64,000 nucleotides of DNA from an uncultured bacterium. GTDB taxonomy: Bacteria > Myxococcota_A > Bradymonadia > UBA7976 > VGTA01. The translations under genes and the position numbers were made by a program. Numbering within the stretch: position 1 is the first letter of the stretch; each line of letters opens with the position of its first letter. The notes under the pieces were generated by a model, which saw nothing but the letters and a program-made list of their open reading frames with translations, did no database searches and was not told where the DNA came from. The DNA lies in assembly GCA_943788935.1 (NCBI GenBank), contig CALSSE010000009.1, forward strand, positions 1 through 64,000, in the 5' to 3' direction. Below, one piece after another: positions 46,395-55,384 of this stretch.

Positions 46395-47381
46395 ATGAAT
46401 ACTAAATATTATAATCTCTTATCCCTATGCGTATCGCTCTTTTTGATCACCGCTTGTGGTGATGATAACTCAACAACGGAGACAAGCGCAGGTGAGATGG
46501 CCGCTGGTGAGTCTGCGGGGTGAGTCTGCGGGTGAGTCTGCGGGTGAGTCTGCGGGTGAGGTCTGGCCGGTGAGGTCTGGCCGGTGAGGTCTGGCCGGTG
46601 AGGTCTGGCCGGTGAGGTCTGGCCGGTGAGGTCTGGCCGGTGAGGTCTGGCCGGTGAGTCTGCGGGTGAGTCTGCGGGTGAGTCTGCGGGTGAGTCTGCG
46701 GGTGAGTCTGCGGGTGAGTCTGCGGGTGAGATGGCCGCTGGTGAGATGGCCGCTGGTGAGATGGCCGCTGGTGAGATGGCCGCTGGTGAGTCTGCGGGTG
46801 AGATGACTCAAGAAGAGGAGATGGAGGCGATGGCACAACGGGCTTTCGAGTGGCTCGCCGGTCGCTTTGACTCTTCTGCGCAGTCGATCAGTCAACCCTC
46901 TTATTTCTCTATCCAACTCCTCGGTTGTGAAGTGGTCGCTGAGGAGCTCGGTGATCGAGTGCTCTATATCGAGCAAGCTCAGCTCGCCGCCACTGACGAG
47001 CCTTATCGACAACGCCTCTATCAAGTAGAGTCAGCCCTTGATGAGAATGGCGAGATTGAGGTTATCTCTTCGGTGTATAGCCTCGCTCTTCCTAGCTCTT
47101 ACGTCGGTCTCTGTGGAGACGCTAGCACCACGACCTTTACACCGAGTAATTATGTTTTACGAGAAGGGTGCGCGGTTCACCTTAAGTGGGTCGAGGATCA
47201 CTTTGAGGGCGGCACCAAAGGTGAGGGCTGTGAGAGTACTCTCGCAGGGGCCTCCTATGCGACGAGCGAGGTCTACATGGACGCCGAGAATATTCGCTCT
47301 TGGGATCAAGGCTTTGACGCCTCTGGAGCTCAAGTGTGGGGAGCGATTGATGGCGCTTATGAGTTTGTCCGACAAGAGTAG
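46395..47381 (+). pseudogene. CpcT/CpeT-like lipoprotein, stalk repeat out of frame
   Basis: The leader MNTKYYNLLSLCVSLFLITA plus lipobox Cys (ATG 46395, AAGGAAA upstream) is followed by GE-rich repeats. One unit has an extra G (GCGGGG at 46515-46520) and the frame then meets TGA at 46521. Seven 14-nt units follow. From 46731 the original frame is open again and encodes more GEMAA repeats and a 190-residue domain, FEWLAGRFDSSAQSISQPSY, RVLYIEQAQLAATDEPYRQR, typical of CpcT/CpeT. That family includes phycobilin lyases, but bacterial lipoprotein members without phycobilisomes have unknown function. As written only a 42-residue peptide would be made from the lipoprotein start. A phase-variable OFF state is possible. 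Confidence 0.75.
46491..46805 (+). repeat. mixed 15-, 12- and 14-nt tandem repeat in lipoprotein stalk
   Basis: Units GGTGAGATGGCCGCT (15 nt, GEMAA), GGTGAGTCTGCG (12 nt, GESA) and GGTGAGGTCTGGCC (14 nt, seven uninterrupted copies, 46555-46652) share the GGTGAG start. The 14-nt block changes frame by two and the extra G by one, so the frame after the block equals the frame before it, but the middle is full of stops. Confidence 0.92.
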
Positions 47382-47412
47382 TCATCGCTTAAGGAGGAGG
47401 GGGGTCGCTCGA

Positions 47413-48630
47413 TCACTGAGCGTAGGAGTCGCAGGAGTGAGAGCAGGAGTGAGAGCAGGAGTGAGAGCAGGAGTGAGAGCAGGAGTGAGAGCAGGAGTGA
47501 GAGCAGGAGTGAGAGCAGGAGTGAGAGCAGGAGTGGGAGCATGTGCGAGTCAGCGCGGCGAGTTTGGGAGCGCTGATGATGTACTTAGCTGCTAGACACC
47601 ATTGAGTGGTTGGCGGCGGCCCGAGAGATAGGGTCGTCTCTTCAAATCCTCCAAAGGTAGAGGTCTCCTTAGAGGCTACGCTGCGAATCATTAACTGAGA
47701 GTTCGCTATTGGGTCATTAGATATAGGTGTCTGTGGTAGAGTGGGGAGACTCGCACCATAGAGTCCACCGAGGACTAGGAGTCCGAGGAGTGAAGTCACC
47801 AAGCGAGTCCCCTCCCCGAGTGACTGAACCCAATGAGGGAGAGGCCAAATGAGCTGACCAAAGAAGTCATTGGGGAGTCTCTCTACGCCGGGGAAACCAA
47901 TCTTAGGACAGGGCTTATCAGGGAGATAATGCGTCCCAAACATCCAGTCCCAACAGCTGAAGATAATCCCAAAGTTTTGTCCATGCTTCGGTGCATCATA
48001 AGCATGATGATAGAGGTGCATTCGGGGGCTATTGAGCACATAACGAAGAGGACCATAATCCCAAGTGAGATTAGCGTGATTGAGGTGTCCGATGAGAGTT
48101 CCAAAGATCGCATGAAAGAATATCGCTTCAGAGGCAAAACCAAACCACATCATTGGGAGATACATCACCGCTTTATAGATCACCGGCTCAAGCCATGAGA
48201 AGCGGAAGGAGACGATCCAGTCCATCTCTCCTTCTTTGACGCTATGGTGAATCTTGTGAAACGCCCAAAGAGAGTCGACTCGATGAAGAGTTTTATGCAC
48301 TAACCATTGGATAAAATCGATGATGATGAGAGCGCTGATCGACTGAGTGAGCAGGCTCCATCCCCAACGCTGCATCGCGCTGAAATAGAGGGTCTCTCTT
48401 AGACCTTGCTCAGCAAGATAGGCGTCTAGGGGAGGGAGGATATGATAGGTCGCGATTCCATAGAGCCATACCCCTAATAGATGACCGTTGAAGAAGAGAT
48501 AAACAGAGTCCGACCACAGCCATCGACGGGTGAACTCTTGCTGTCTCGCTGGCCAGAGACGCTCTAAAGTAAAGACGAATAATGAGAGGACTATGAGCCA
48601 AAAGAGGTAGTTATTTAGGAGCTCATTCAT
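47413..48630 (-). CDS. sterol desaturase/fatty acid hydroxylase family membrane protein
   Basis: 405 residues. Several membrane helices (FWLIVLSLFVFTLERLWPAR first) and the three His clusters of the family: HKTLHR, HKIHH and later HLYHH, with NHAN nearby, which together bind a diiron centre. Oxidises a lipid substrate that cannot be told from sequence. The family core ends near residue 300 (LVLGGLYGAS). The remaining tail is low complexity and finishes with nine CSHS repeats followed by CDSYAQ, translated from a 12-nt tandem repeat. Convergent with the CpeT-like gene, 31 bases apart. Confidence 0.82.
   Translation of the reverse strand: MNELLNNYLFWLIVLSLFVFTLERLWPARQQEFTRRWLWSDSVYLFFNGHLLGVWLYGIATYHILPPLDAYLAEQGLRETLYFSAMQRWGWSLLTQSISALIIIDFIQWLVHKTLHRVDSLWAFHKIHHSVKEGEMDWIVSFRFSWLEPVIYKAVMYLPMMWFGFASEAIFFHAIFGTLIGHLNHANLTWDYGPLRYVLNSPRMHLYHHAYDAPKHGQNFGIIFSCWDWMFGTHYLPDKPCPKIGFPGVERLPNDFFGQLIWPLPHWVQSLGEGTRLVTSLLGLLVLGGLYGASLPTLPQTPISNDPIANSQLMIRSVASKETSTFGGFEETTLSLGPPPTTQWCLAAKYIISAPKLAALTRTCSHSCSHSCSHSCSHSCSHSCSHSCSHSCSHSCSHSCDSYAQ
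47431..47538 (-). repeat. nine-copy 12-nt tandem repeat coding CSHS
   Basis: GCAGGAGTGAGA on the plus strand is repeated nine times, the last copy with one change. It is read as Cys-Ser-His-Ser in the desaturase-family tail on the minus strand. Confidence 0.95.
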
Positions 48631-48753
48631 ACTCTAGGGAGGCTCTCTGTATCATGACGTTTGACCATGAACCCCTCCATGTAAGACAATCATCGACGAT
48701 GTAGAGGGGAGCTGAGGGGAGTGGAGCATCAACCGATATGACCGCGATGGGAA

Positions 48754-50719
48754 TCAGTCAGTGATCCGCTCAAATATCATCACCTGAATTCCAGAGACTG
48801 GGTCAGAGAAGGGCAGATAAAGAGAGAGTTGATTATCGTCTACGTGGTAACGCATCTCTAAACCACGCTCTTCAGGGCAAGAGAGCGCAGCGGTGAGCAA
48901 GTCTCCTCCCTCTTCGGAGGGGTCGGTGAGCTGACCACTAAAGTTAAGTAAAATCTCTCTCATAAAATTAGCGCCTTGCTCACTCGTTAAGTAGGCGATG
49001 CCTTGTAAATCGAGGCTTACTTGATTATCGGCGTCGATATACAGAGCGCCGAGGGCATCATAGTAACTGAGCTCATCATCGACGGTGGCGATCCCCAGCT
49101 CAAAGCTCTCGAACCACACATCGAGCGCTGATAATTGATAGAGCCCTGGGAGGACCTCTCCACCTTCCGTCTGAGGTGGATCACCTTCTCGATAAACACC
49201 GATAATGGGGGTCGCGACCTCTGTAGCCCTCTCAGGACCACACACACCGGGCTCATAGTCCTCTTCATTATCGAGCGGTTGATTACAGCGCTTCTCTTGG
49301 GGGGGTGGGGTAACATAGACGAAATTATAACACATCTCATCCTCGGTGAAGGGACCATAAAAACGCTGTCGATTGTCTGGATTCTCAAAAATACAATGAG
49401 TCTCAATGCGGTCTCCGGGAGAGAGCGTCGTCGCTTGGCCATCATAGACGAGCTGATAGTTAAAGTCCCAGCCGTTGAGGGTGATGAGGTCTTCACTTGA
49501 GTCATTTGCGCGGATAATCGTTGAGGTCAATGATTGACCGATTTCGTGCATATGAGGCATCAGCGCGACGACTTCAAACTCTTCCTCGATGATACACTGT
49601 CCACCGACTTGAGTCCGCGCTCGAGGAGGCAGGCTGAAGCCGTCTGGTCCGAGGGTGATCATGTCAATCTGAGGCTCGATGAGCTCGCTGTGGTAGAGCC
49701 TCACTCCGCTCCGATCGTTAACATCGTCATAGGCCGCTTGATTGTTATAGTGAATCTCTAGAATATAATTCTGTCCTTGACGGGTGATCAGTCCACCCTC
49801 GGTAAAGTGGAGCGCAGGTTGGCCGGGTGCCCAAGCATAGACTCCAGCGCCGAGTCCTGCTCCACAATCACTCGATGCTTGGTCATCGACCTCTCCGTTG
49901 GCTTCGTAGAGGACGATATGATGAACGACCCGAGCGTCATCAATGATGGGCTCTATACGGAGGATAGATCGATCATTCGTCCCTTGACTAGGGCCGAGAA
50001 ATTGGAAACAGTTGTATTGATCAGCGACATCAGCATCTACGGTCACATTATCGACTCGTAGCTCTAGCGTCTCGGCGCTCTGAGGAGGGGCTACAGGGCC
50101 ACGATAGATAGGCTTTGAAGACTCAAAACCACCGATCTCTGGCATGCGTTGAATCCCTGAATTACAGGTTGCCCAGTCAAGAAAGGCTTGCGCGTCGTCG
50201 GTCGAGGGTTGAGGTTGGCCAGCGGGCGGCATAGAGCCATCAAGGAGTCGGGCGACCGCTCTATCTAGGGGTCTCACTCCCGCCGCTCCATCGGTCATCT
50301 CAGCAATATCAGTGAGTGGATAGGGGGCCCCATATTGCGGTGGATCTTGGTGACATTCACCACAGTATTGATCTAAGAAACTCAGAGCTTTGCTCTCGGA
50401 GATCCCTTCGTCACTCGCTTCGGTTTGTGGAACACATTGCTCATCGACCTCTGAACCGGCCATATCAGCGCCGGCCATATCAGCGCCGGCCATATCAGCG
50501 CCGGCCATATCAGCGCCGGCCATGTCAGCCCGGCCATTCAGCGCCGGCCATGTCAGCACCGGCCATGTCAGCGCCGGCCATGTTAGCGTTTTTACCTTCA
50601 TCGCTGTTGGGTGAGCAAGCGTTGGCTATGGTGATGAGTAGGCATGATAGCCAAAACGTAGAGTGAACGAGTGTTGATCGTTCGTCTCTCTGTAAGGGAT
50701 CGGGGAGCTCTCTCTTCAT
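48754..50719 (-). pseudogene. PHM-like copper monooxygenase lipoprotein, stalk repeat out of frame
   Basis: The true start is at 50719: signal peptide with lipobox IANAC, then SPNSDEGKNANMAGADMAG. Two repeat units of 14 nt instead of 15 shift the frame, and the leader frame stops at EWPG. The rest of the repeats and about 560 residues are open in another frame. That part has a CGECH motif, then copper type II ascorbate-dependent monooxygenase signatures: ARVVHHIVLYEAN (CuH ligands), LEIHYNN, and ALMPHMHEIG with His-x-His (CuM side). Exported lipid-anchored redox enzyme or copper protein; substrate unknown. Two bases restored, or one further base lost, in the repeat would reconnect leader and domain. 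Confidence 0.78.
50457..50589 (-). repeat. ADMAG-coding repeat with two 14-nt units
   Basis: Nine units read on the plus strand as GGCCATATCAGCGCC (15 nt). Four consecutive units are identical; the fifth and sixth (GGCCATGTCAGCCC and GGCCATTCAGCGCC) each lack one base at different positions, giving a net shift of two. Confidence 0.93.
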
Positions 50720-51023
50720 CAGATCTCTTCTTTCGCGGTGAGCGTTGAGGGCATGTTATGGGTGTTGATTTTCTTAATCATTATCCTCTACAGAGATTAG
50801 CGAGATCCTACAGAGATGTCATCAGCGAGTCCGTGATCATCGAGAATACTATGCTGAGACCTACTAATAAGACCTATTAGTAAGACCTGCTAATTATGCG
50901 ACGCTTTTGACTGTTGGACATCTTGCTCCTATGGCGTGAGACATGATACACAGCTGCATCGCTCGCCTTCATCTTTTATCTATTAGGCATGGCGATTTTA
51001 GACATGTGAGGGTTTCTGTGAAT
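50720..51023. other. divergent intergenic region
   Basis: About 300 bases between the leftward PHM-like gene and the rightward GST-like gene, so promoters of both must lie here. Contains near 50780-50890 the repeated words ATCCTACAGAGAT and TAATAAGACCTATTAG, the latter a small imperfect palindrome repeated with variations. No ORF of note. Confidence 0.35.
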
Positions 51024-51773
51024 ATGACGACGACACCGAGTATCACGCTCTATCAGTTTCAGCTCTGTCCCTTCTGCCATAAAGTGCGCGCCGCTTTGGA
51101 TATGAAGGGGGCACAATATAAAAGAATCGAGGTCGCGCCCGGAAGTAAGAAGGAGCTCCCTCCTCTCCCCGAAGGGGCTCCGCGAAAGGTGCCCGTATTA
51201 CAGGTGGGTGAGGAGATCATCTGGGACTCCACCGATATCCTGATGGAGATCGACCGTCTCGTTCCGCAAGGGGCATATTTGAGCTCTAGAGAGAGAGATG
51301 TTCGAGACGAAGAGCTTGAACTCTTTGAAGAGTGGATTGACAAAGAGCTGATGCCCGCCTTACCGACCGTCATCTATGACACATGGCCTAACGCGATCAA
51401 GGCAGCGAACATTACCGCTAATGAGAGTAATTTTGGATTTTTTGATCGCTTTAAGGTGAAGGTTGGCGGTTCTCTGATCATGAAGTTGATTGTGAAGCGT
51501 ATCCTCAAGCGTGAAGGACGCACTGATGGTCACGCTTGGCTCGCTGATTGCCTTGATCAGATCGAAGAGAGGCTCCAAGATCAGAGCTATGCGATGGGCG
51601 AGATCCCCACGATCGCTGACGCTGCGCTTCATGGCGCTTTCAAGTGCGTAGAAGAATTTCCCATCTTCGAGACGATGATGGCCCGACCCGCGCTAAGAGA
51701 TTGGTATCATAGAGTACAAGCGCTGAGAGACTCTACGACAGGAGGAGACGCGGCTAGAGGGGATGCCCGTTAG
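51024..51773 (+). CDS. glutathione S-transferase-like protein with CPFC motif
   Basis: The frame opens at 50943; the ATG at 51024 (MTTTPSITLYQFQLCPFCHK) matches the family start. About 249 residues. N-terminal thioredoxin-fold domain with CPFC (Cys 15, Cys 18), cis-Pro in RKVPVLQVGEEIIWDSTDIL, and a C-terminal all-helical GST domain (IPTIADAALHGAFKCVEEFP). The CPFC pair resembles the mPGES2-type and glutaredoxin-like GST members. Likely cytoplasmic and thiol-dependent; substrate unknown. It overlaps the convergent next gene by four bases. Confidence 0.8.
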   Translation: MTTTPSITLYQFQLCPFCHKVRAALDMKGAQYKRIEVAPGSKKELPPLPEGAPRKVPVLQVGEEIIWDSTDILMEIDRLVPQGAYLSSRERDVRDEELELFEEWIDKELMPALPTVIYDTWPNAIKAANITANESNFGFFDRFKVKVGGSLIMKLIVKRILKREGRTDGHAWLADCLDQIEERLQDQSYAMGEIPTIADAALHGAFKCVEEFPIFETMMARPALRDWYHRVQALRDSTTGGDAARGDAR

Positions 51774-52963
51774 GGCTGTCGTCGTCCCGGCGAAGCGCAG
51801 AGGTCGATAAGAGGACTCTGTACTTCTATTGAGGCGTGAGGAGGCTCAGGGTCTGGACAGCTCAGCTCGATAAAGACCGCGGCCCCTTCACCAAGAGATT
51901 GACAGCGATCTCGAGCAACCCGATCGAGCACTTGCAAGCGACCTCGTTTGAGGAGGTTTACCCACACCATGTGGTATTGGCCGCTCAGGCGTAGGGGAGA
52001 GCAGCCTCTTGTCCGACCATCGGGACAGAGTTGGCCGCTAGAGGCTGATCGCTGAGGGTCAGTGAACCACAGTCGAGGTTTACAGGAGAGAGATCGAACC
52101 GTAGAGAACATTCGCCAGGAGAAGCGCTCATCCCAGGGATAGTCTCCTCTGTAATATGAGCTGACGACCCACATCTGAGCACCAAAAAAGAAGAGGAGGG
52201 CGGCTCTAATGATCCATACTTGAGTAATGGAACTCTTGGCTCTCATTGCGGTCTGCACATCGATCGAGGGATTGGCACTGATCCTATGCTCGTGTTCGCT
52301 TAGCCCATGAGAGCTGATCGTTTTACTCCTCTTGATGACCTCTTCGAGGCGCCGATGAGCTTCTCTCACGAAGCGTCGTTCGGTTGAGCGAAGGAGGGTC
52401 GCTGATACTGTCTGCGATACTGTCTGCGCTATCTGCGCCGAAGAGGCGTCGATCGCTTTGGGAGTGGTCTTTTTTTCACCTATCTTATTGTTTTTGTTTT
52501 TGCTCTTCTTCTTTTTACTCTTCTTACCCTTCTTATCCTTCTGACTCTTTTCGTCCATGTCTCTATGATGATCTTCGCGCTGAGCCTCTGAGTGGGTCGA
52601 GCGATGAGTGAGCTCGATGGAGAGTTCGCTACAGGCATCGCCTTCATTGAGAGCACAAGAGAGGAGGTCGCTGAGTTGATGAGGTCCGCTAGAGGGCTCC
52701 ATGGCGTGATCCATGAATGATACCCAAACCTGCTGATCAGCGGTGTCGATGATCAGTCGCTGAGCACTAAACAGACGCTTGGCGATCTCGACACCGATCT
52801 TGGCGCCGAGGAGACTGAAGAGTATAATCATCCACCAGCTAGGAGCGAAGGGGCCGAAGATAGAGAAGACGATTGGTAATAACCAGAACATGGCGATGAG
52901 GAGGGATCGCTTGATACGGGGGAGGAGGGGGCTAATGATGAGGTAGCGATGAGAGCGGGTCAT
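51770..52963 (-). CDS. uncharacterised membrane protein with Lys-rich linker
   Basis: 397 residues. Two N-terminal membrane helices (LLIAMFWLLPIVFSIFGPFA and SWWMIILFSLLGAKIG), a cytoplasmic charged region with a very Lys-rich stretch (KDKKGKKSKKKKSKNKNNK), then a third helix VWIIRAALLFFFGAQMWVVS. The end, YPWDERFSWRMFSTVRSLSC, resembles the end regions of several uncharacterised membrane proteins of myxobacteria. No enzyme motif seen. The Lys-rich DNA is an A/T-rich low-complexity block unlike the rest. Confidence 0.6.
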   Translation of the reverse strand: MTRSHRYLIISPLLPRIKRSLLIAMFWLLPIVFSIFGPFAPSWWMIILFSLLGAKIGVEIAKRLFSAQRLIIDTADQQVWVSFMDHAMEPSSGPHQLSDLLSCALNEGDACSELSIELTHRSTHSEAQREDHHRDMDEKSQKDKKGKKSKKKKSKNKNNKIGEKKTTPKAIDASSAQIAQTVSQTVSATLLRSTERRFVREAHRRLEEVIKRSKTISSHGLSEHEHRISANPSIDVQTAMRAKSSITQVWIIRAALLFFFGAQMWVVSSYYRGDYPWDERFSWRMFSTVRSLSCKPRLWFTDPQRSASSGQLCPDGRTRGCSPLRLSGQYHMVWVNLLKRGRLQVLDRVARDRCQSLGEGAAVFIELSCPDPEPPHASIEVQSPLIDLCASPGRRQP

Positions 52964-53215
52964 GTCAGATCTTTAGACAAAAGAGGGAGAACAAATAGAG
53001 ATAGAACAAAAGAGATAGAACAAAAGAGATAGAACAAAAGAGCTAGAGCAGGGTTCTCTTTGAGGAGATCACTCGAACATAAAATGAGAGCGCTGTCACG
53101 TGCATATAGTGATCTCCGCTGTCGCATGCATATAGACTCGCGTCGTCTCTCTTCACAAAGTAGGGATCACGAGTTGACCCCTACGTTGTGAATCATCTAT
53201 CACTCACGATACCGA
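52964..53215. other. intergenic region with 14-nt repeat
   Basis: Lies upstream of the leftward membrane-protein gene and downstream of the Cys-rich lipoprotein gene. It holds the tandem repeat at 53001 and two GCATATAG words (CGTGCATATAGTGATCTCCGC and CGCATGCATATAGAC; second copy about 25 bases later). No gene. Confidence 0.4.
53001..53042. repeat. 14-nt tandem repeat, three copies
   Basis: ATAGAACAAAAGAG repeated exactly three times, with partial units on both sides. Confidence 0.95.
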
Positions 53216-53812
53216 TCATCTTAGAGCGGGTGGTTGATCTCGGGGTAGGCAACGAGTACACATATTTCCAACCGTGTCTTCGCAATCAATGTCATACGCT
53301 CTTCCTGCATAACAGCGCTGGTTCGTTTCACAATCACGATGGAAGAAGCAAGAGCAAGCTGTCGGTGAAGGCCGTTGTAGATCACAAGAACCGTATTCGT
53401 TGTTTTCTAAAGGAATAAATTCCAAACAATCTATACCGGGGAAATCATTGTAGAGCGCTTCATAGTCAGAGGAGTTTAGGTTGAATTTACCAATGTAGAA
53501 TTCTTGACAGGCGTTCTGACCATCGGTATTTGAGGCGCCCTCGCAGTGTAATGCCTCATCTTTGAGAGTTCTAAACTGTACCTCGGTGAGGGTCGCGCCT
53601 GCTCGCTGTTGTTCAATGGTGAGCTCGGTGGGGACTGTCGTTTCATCGAGGTTATAGCAAGGTGAAGGGGGATCTAAGGTCTCAAAACATCCTCCAAGTA
53701 ACAGTGAAGAACAGATCGTCGCCGTGATGATCCGAGAGCATGAGAGAGAGAAGGAGTGTGACTCTTCATTTGAGGCTCGCTTGCTGCTCACCGGCACAAC
53801 ATACATAAACAT
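53216..53812 (-). CDS. Cys-rich lipoprotein
   Basis: 198 residues. Signal peptide with lipobox LLLGGC (lipidated Cys about 42 if the first Met is used; the long n-region suggests a later start, but none has a better ribosome site). The mature part has 13 or so Cys, including CDLQRPSPTACSCFFHRDCE and TNQRCYAGRAYDIDCED, similar to Dickkopf-like modules of myxobacterial lipoproteins. Outer-surface location likely, function unknown. Stands alone between repeat-bearing spacers. Confidence 0.65.
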   Translation of the reverse strand: MFMYVVPVSSKRASNEESHSFSLSCSRIITATICSSLLLGGCFETLDPPSPCYNLDETTVPTELTIEQQRAGATLTEVQFRTLKDEALHCEGASNTDGQNACQEFYIGKFNLNSSDYEALYNDFPGIDCLEFIPLENNEYGSCDLQRPSPTACSCFFHRDCETNQRCYAGRAYDIDCEDTVGNMCTRCLPRDQPPALR

Positions 53813-54136
53813 CAGGGGATCATCCTTAACGATTTATTTTTATTGGTCTGTCCTTATTGGTCTTATCTTTTAATTTTGAACATAACGATAAGCGAATACA
53901 AGCATAAGTGATGATGTCATGTCACAGAGATCAACACACAGAGATCAACACACAGAGATCAACACACAGAGATCAACACACAGATCGACAGTCAGCTCTC
54001 TGATCTATCTCAGATAACGGTCAATATGATGTGTCTTGCCTGATTTCTCTCAAGTTGACTCTGAGGATGGCTGTTAGCCATCGCCAGAGCTCTTAATATG
54101 GTATCTCTAATGAGGAGCGAGGAGGATCTTATTCAC
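53813..54136. other. intergenic region with 14-nt repeat
   Basis: About 320 bases between two leftward lipoprotein genes. Holds the four-copy repeat at 53926, and before it CTGTCCTTATTGGTCTTATC with TTATTGGTCT twice. Probable promoter region of the 53812 gene; no clear box pair selected. Confidence 0.4.
53926..53981. repeat. 14-nt tandem repeat, four copies
   Basis: AGAGATCAACACAC repeated exactly four times; a fifth partial unit follows. Confidence 0.95.
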
Positions 54137-55333
54137 TTATCTGCAGTAGCTGTCCACCGCACATACTTGGTCAGTACAGGCACCCCCTTCACATTCATCA
54201 GGAAAGACACAAGCTTCACCATCAGCTTTACGAGGGAGACAGGTGCCGGTCCCTGTGACGTCGCAGTAGCTGTCTTGACAGATCCCAAAGAAGCTGTAGT
54301 CCTCCGCGCACTCTTCTCCGAGTTGAACGTCGATATACTCGGTGGCAGGCTCACAGACACCGCTCTCAAAACCACATTCTTTACCGGTAGCGCAGACCTG
54401 AGCGCTAGGGAGGATAGAACAGGGCTCACCGAGGTCACTCGCTGCGACACACTCTCCTACTTCATTTTGCTCAGGGATCTTACAGGTATTGTCGTCGCGG
54501 CGAACGCAGCAGAAAGCAGTGTTGGGATCACAGGTTCCAAAAATCACCCCGCCCTGACCATCAGTGAGCGCGACACAAGACTCGCCTGCGGTCGCGGTGC
54601 GGCTGAACATCTTTCGTTGATCTTCACCGCCGAATGGAGGAAAGGGAGACAGGCAGGTACCATCATATAGAGCGGCGATGAATTCATCGCCACACTGAGC
54701 GTTATTGAGCGTATCAAGGCAGCTCTGAGCGGCATCACCATCGTAGCTGACTCGTTGCTCATTCACTTGCTCGATCCATCGACCGAAAGGAGCGGCGGTC
54801 AAAATAGTCTCGATCATCGAAGGACAAGAGTTCTCATCGAAAGCGACTGTAGGAGGGAGCTGATCTACAACCTCCTCGTACCGGGGGGTATTCTGAAAAG
54901 AGAGTAAGAAGCTCTCATGATCTGTCATGTCACAACACCCAAATAGACCTTGGCACATCGCGGCGGCGACTTCAGGGATGAGGTCGTTGAGCGGTAACCC
55001 CGTGATCATCTCGGTTCCGGCAGTCTCACCAGCGGCAGTCTCGCCAGCGGCAGTCTCGCCAGCGACGGTCTCACCAGCGACGGTCTCACCAGCGACAGTC
55101 TCGCCAGCGACAGTCTCGCCAGCGGCAGTCTCGCCAGCGGCAGTCTCGCCAGCGGCAGTCTCGCCAGCGGCAGTCTCGCCAGCGGCAGTCTCGCCAGCGG
55201 CAGTCTCGCCAGCCACTGGAGCGGGGCTAGGGTCATCATCGCAGCCTGCCCAAAGGAGTGTGGGTAGAATGAGGAGTAGAGAGAGCGTAGCGGGAGAGCG
55301 TAACGCTTTAGTCAGCGAGCAGTGAAATATCAT
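54137..55333 (-). CDS. Cys-rich lipoprotein with AGET repeat stalk
   Basis: 398 residues. Signal peptide and lipobox LWAGC (lipidated Cys 31), then 13 pentapeptides of AAGET or VAGET type (about residues 40-105), then a folded domain: DLIPEVAAAMCQGLFGCCDM, a long helical segment, and a Cys-rich end with GEPCSILPSAQVCATGKECG and DECEGGACTDQVCAVD (Dickkopf-like). Similar proteins are common in myxobacteria; role unknown, probably surface display. The repeat is all 15-nt units, so the reading frame is intact, unlike the related genes at 46395 and 50719. The 16-bp palindrome at 55369 lies just upstream. Confidence 0.78.
   Translation of the reverse strand: MIFHCSLTKALRSPATLSLLLILPTLLWAGCDDDPSPAPVAGETAAGETAAGETAAGETAAGETAAGETAAGETVAGETVAGETVAGETVAGETAAGETAAGETAGTEMITGLPLNDLIPEVAAAMCQGLFGCCDMTDHESFLLSFQNTPRYEEVVDQLPPTVAFDENSCPSMIETILTAAPFGRWIEQVNEQRVSYDGDAAQSCLDTLNNAQCGDEFIAALYDGTCLSPFPPFGGEDQRKMFSRTATAGESCVALTDGQGGVIFGTCDPNTAFCCVRRDDNTCKIPEQNEVGECVAASDLGEPCSILPSAQVCATGKECGFESGVCEPATEYIDVQLGEECAEDYSFFGICQDSYCDVTGTGTCLPRKADGEACVFPDECEGGACTDQVCAVDSYCR
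55017..55215 (-). repeat. 15-nt tandem repeat coding AGET stalk
   Basis: GCGGCAGTCTCGCCA-type units (plus strand), 13 copies, with a block of four that carry GCGAC in place of GCGGC (Val instead of Ala). Confidence 0.92.
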
Positions 55334-55368
55334 ATGTGATCTCTTTTCATAACGGTGGTCATATATTT

Positions 55369-55384
55369 TATAACGATCGTTATA
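55369..55384. promoter_or_regulatory. palindromic operator candidate (shared with 46342)
   Basis: TATAACGATCGTTATA, a perfect 16-bp palindrome 35 bases upstream of the lipoprotein ATG. It overlaps an AT-rich stretch on the minus strand (GTTATAAAATATATG) that could hold the -10 box. One mismatch to the site at 46342. A repressor of TetR-like symmetry would fit. Confidence 0.58.

Noticed and set aside
46447..47024. Long ORFs on the minus strand through the CpeT repeat (Arg/Leu/Thr-rich)
   Set aside because: They are produced by the repeat having no stops in other frames; composition is pure repeat and no ribosome site exists.
47038..47595. Plus-strand ORF with GVRA repeats
   Set aside because: Shadow of the CSHS-coding 12-nt repeat and of the CpeT-like gene; no start signal.
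54927..55325. Plus-strand ORF with AVSPA repeats opposite the AGET lipoprotein
   Set aside because: Antisense reading of the stalk repeat; the minus frame has signal peptide, lipobox and a Cys-rich domain.
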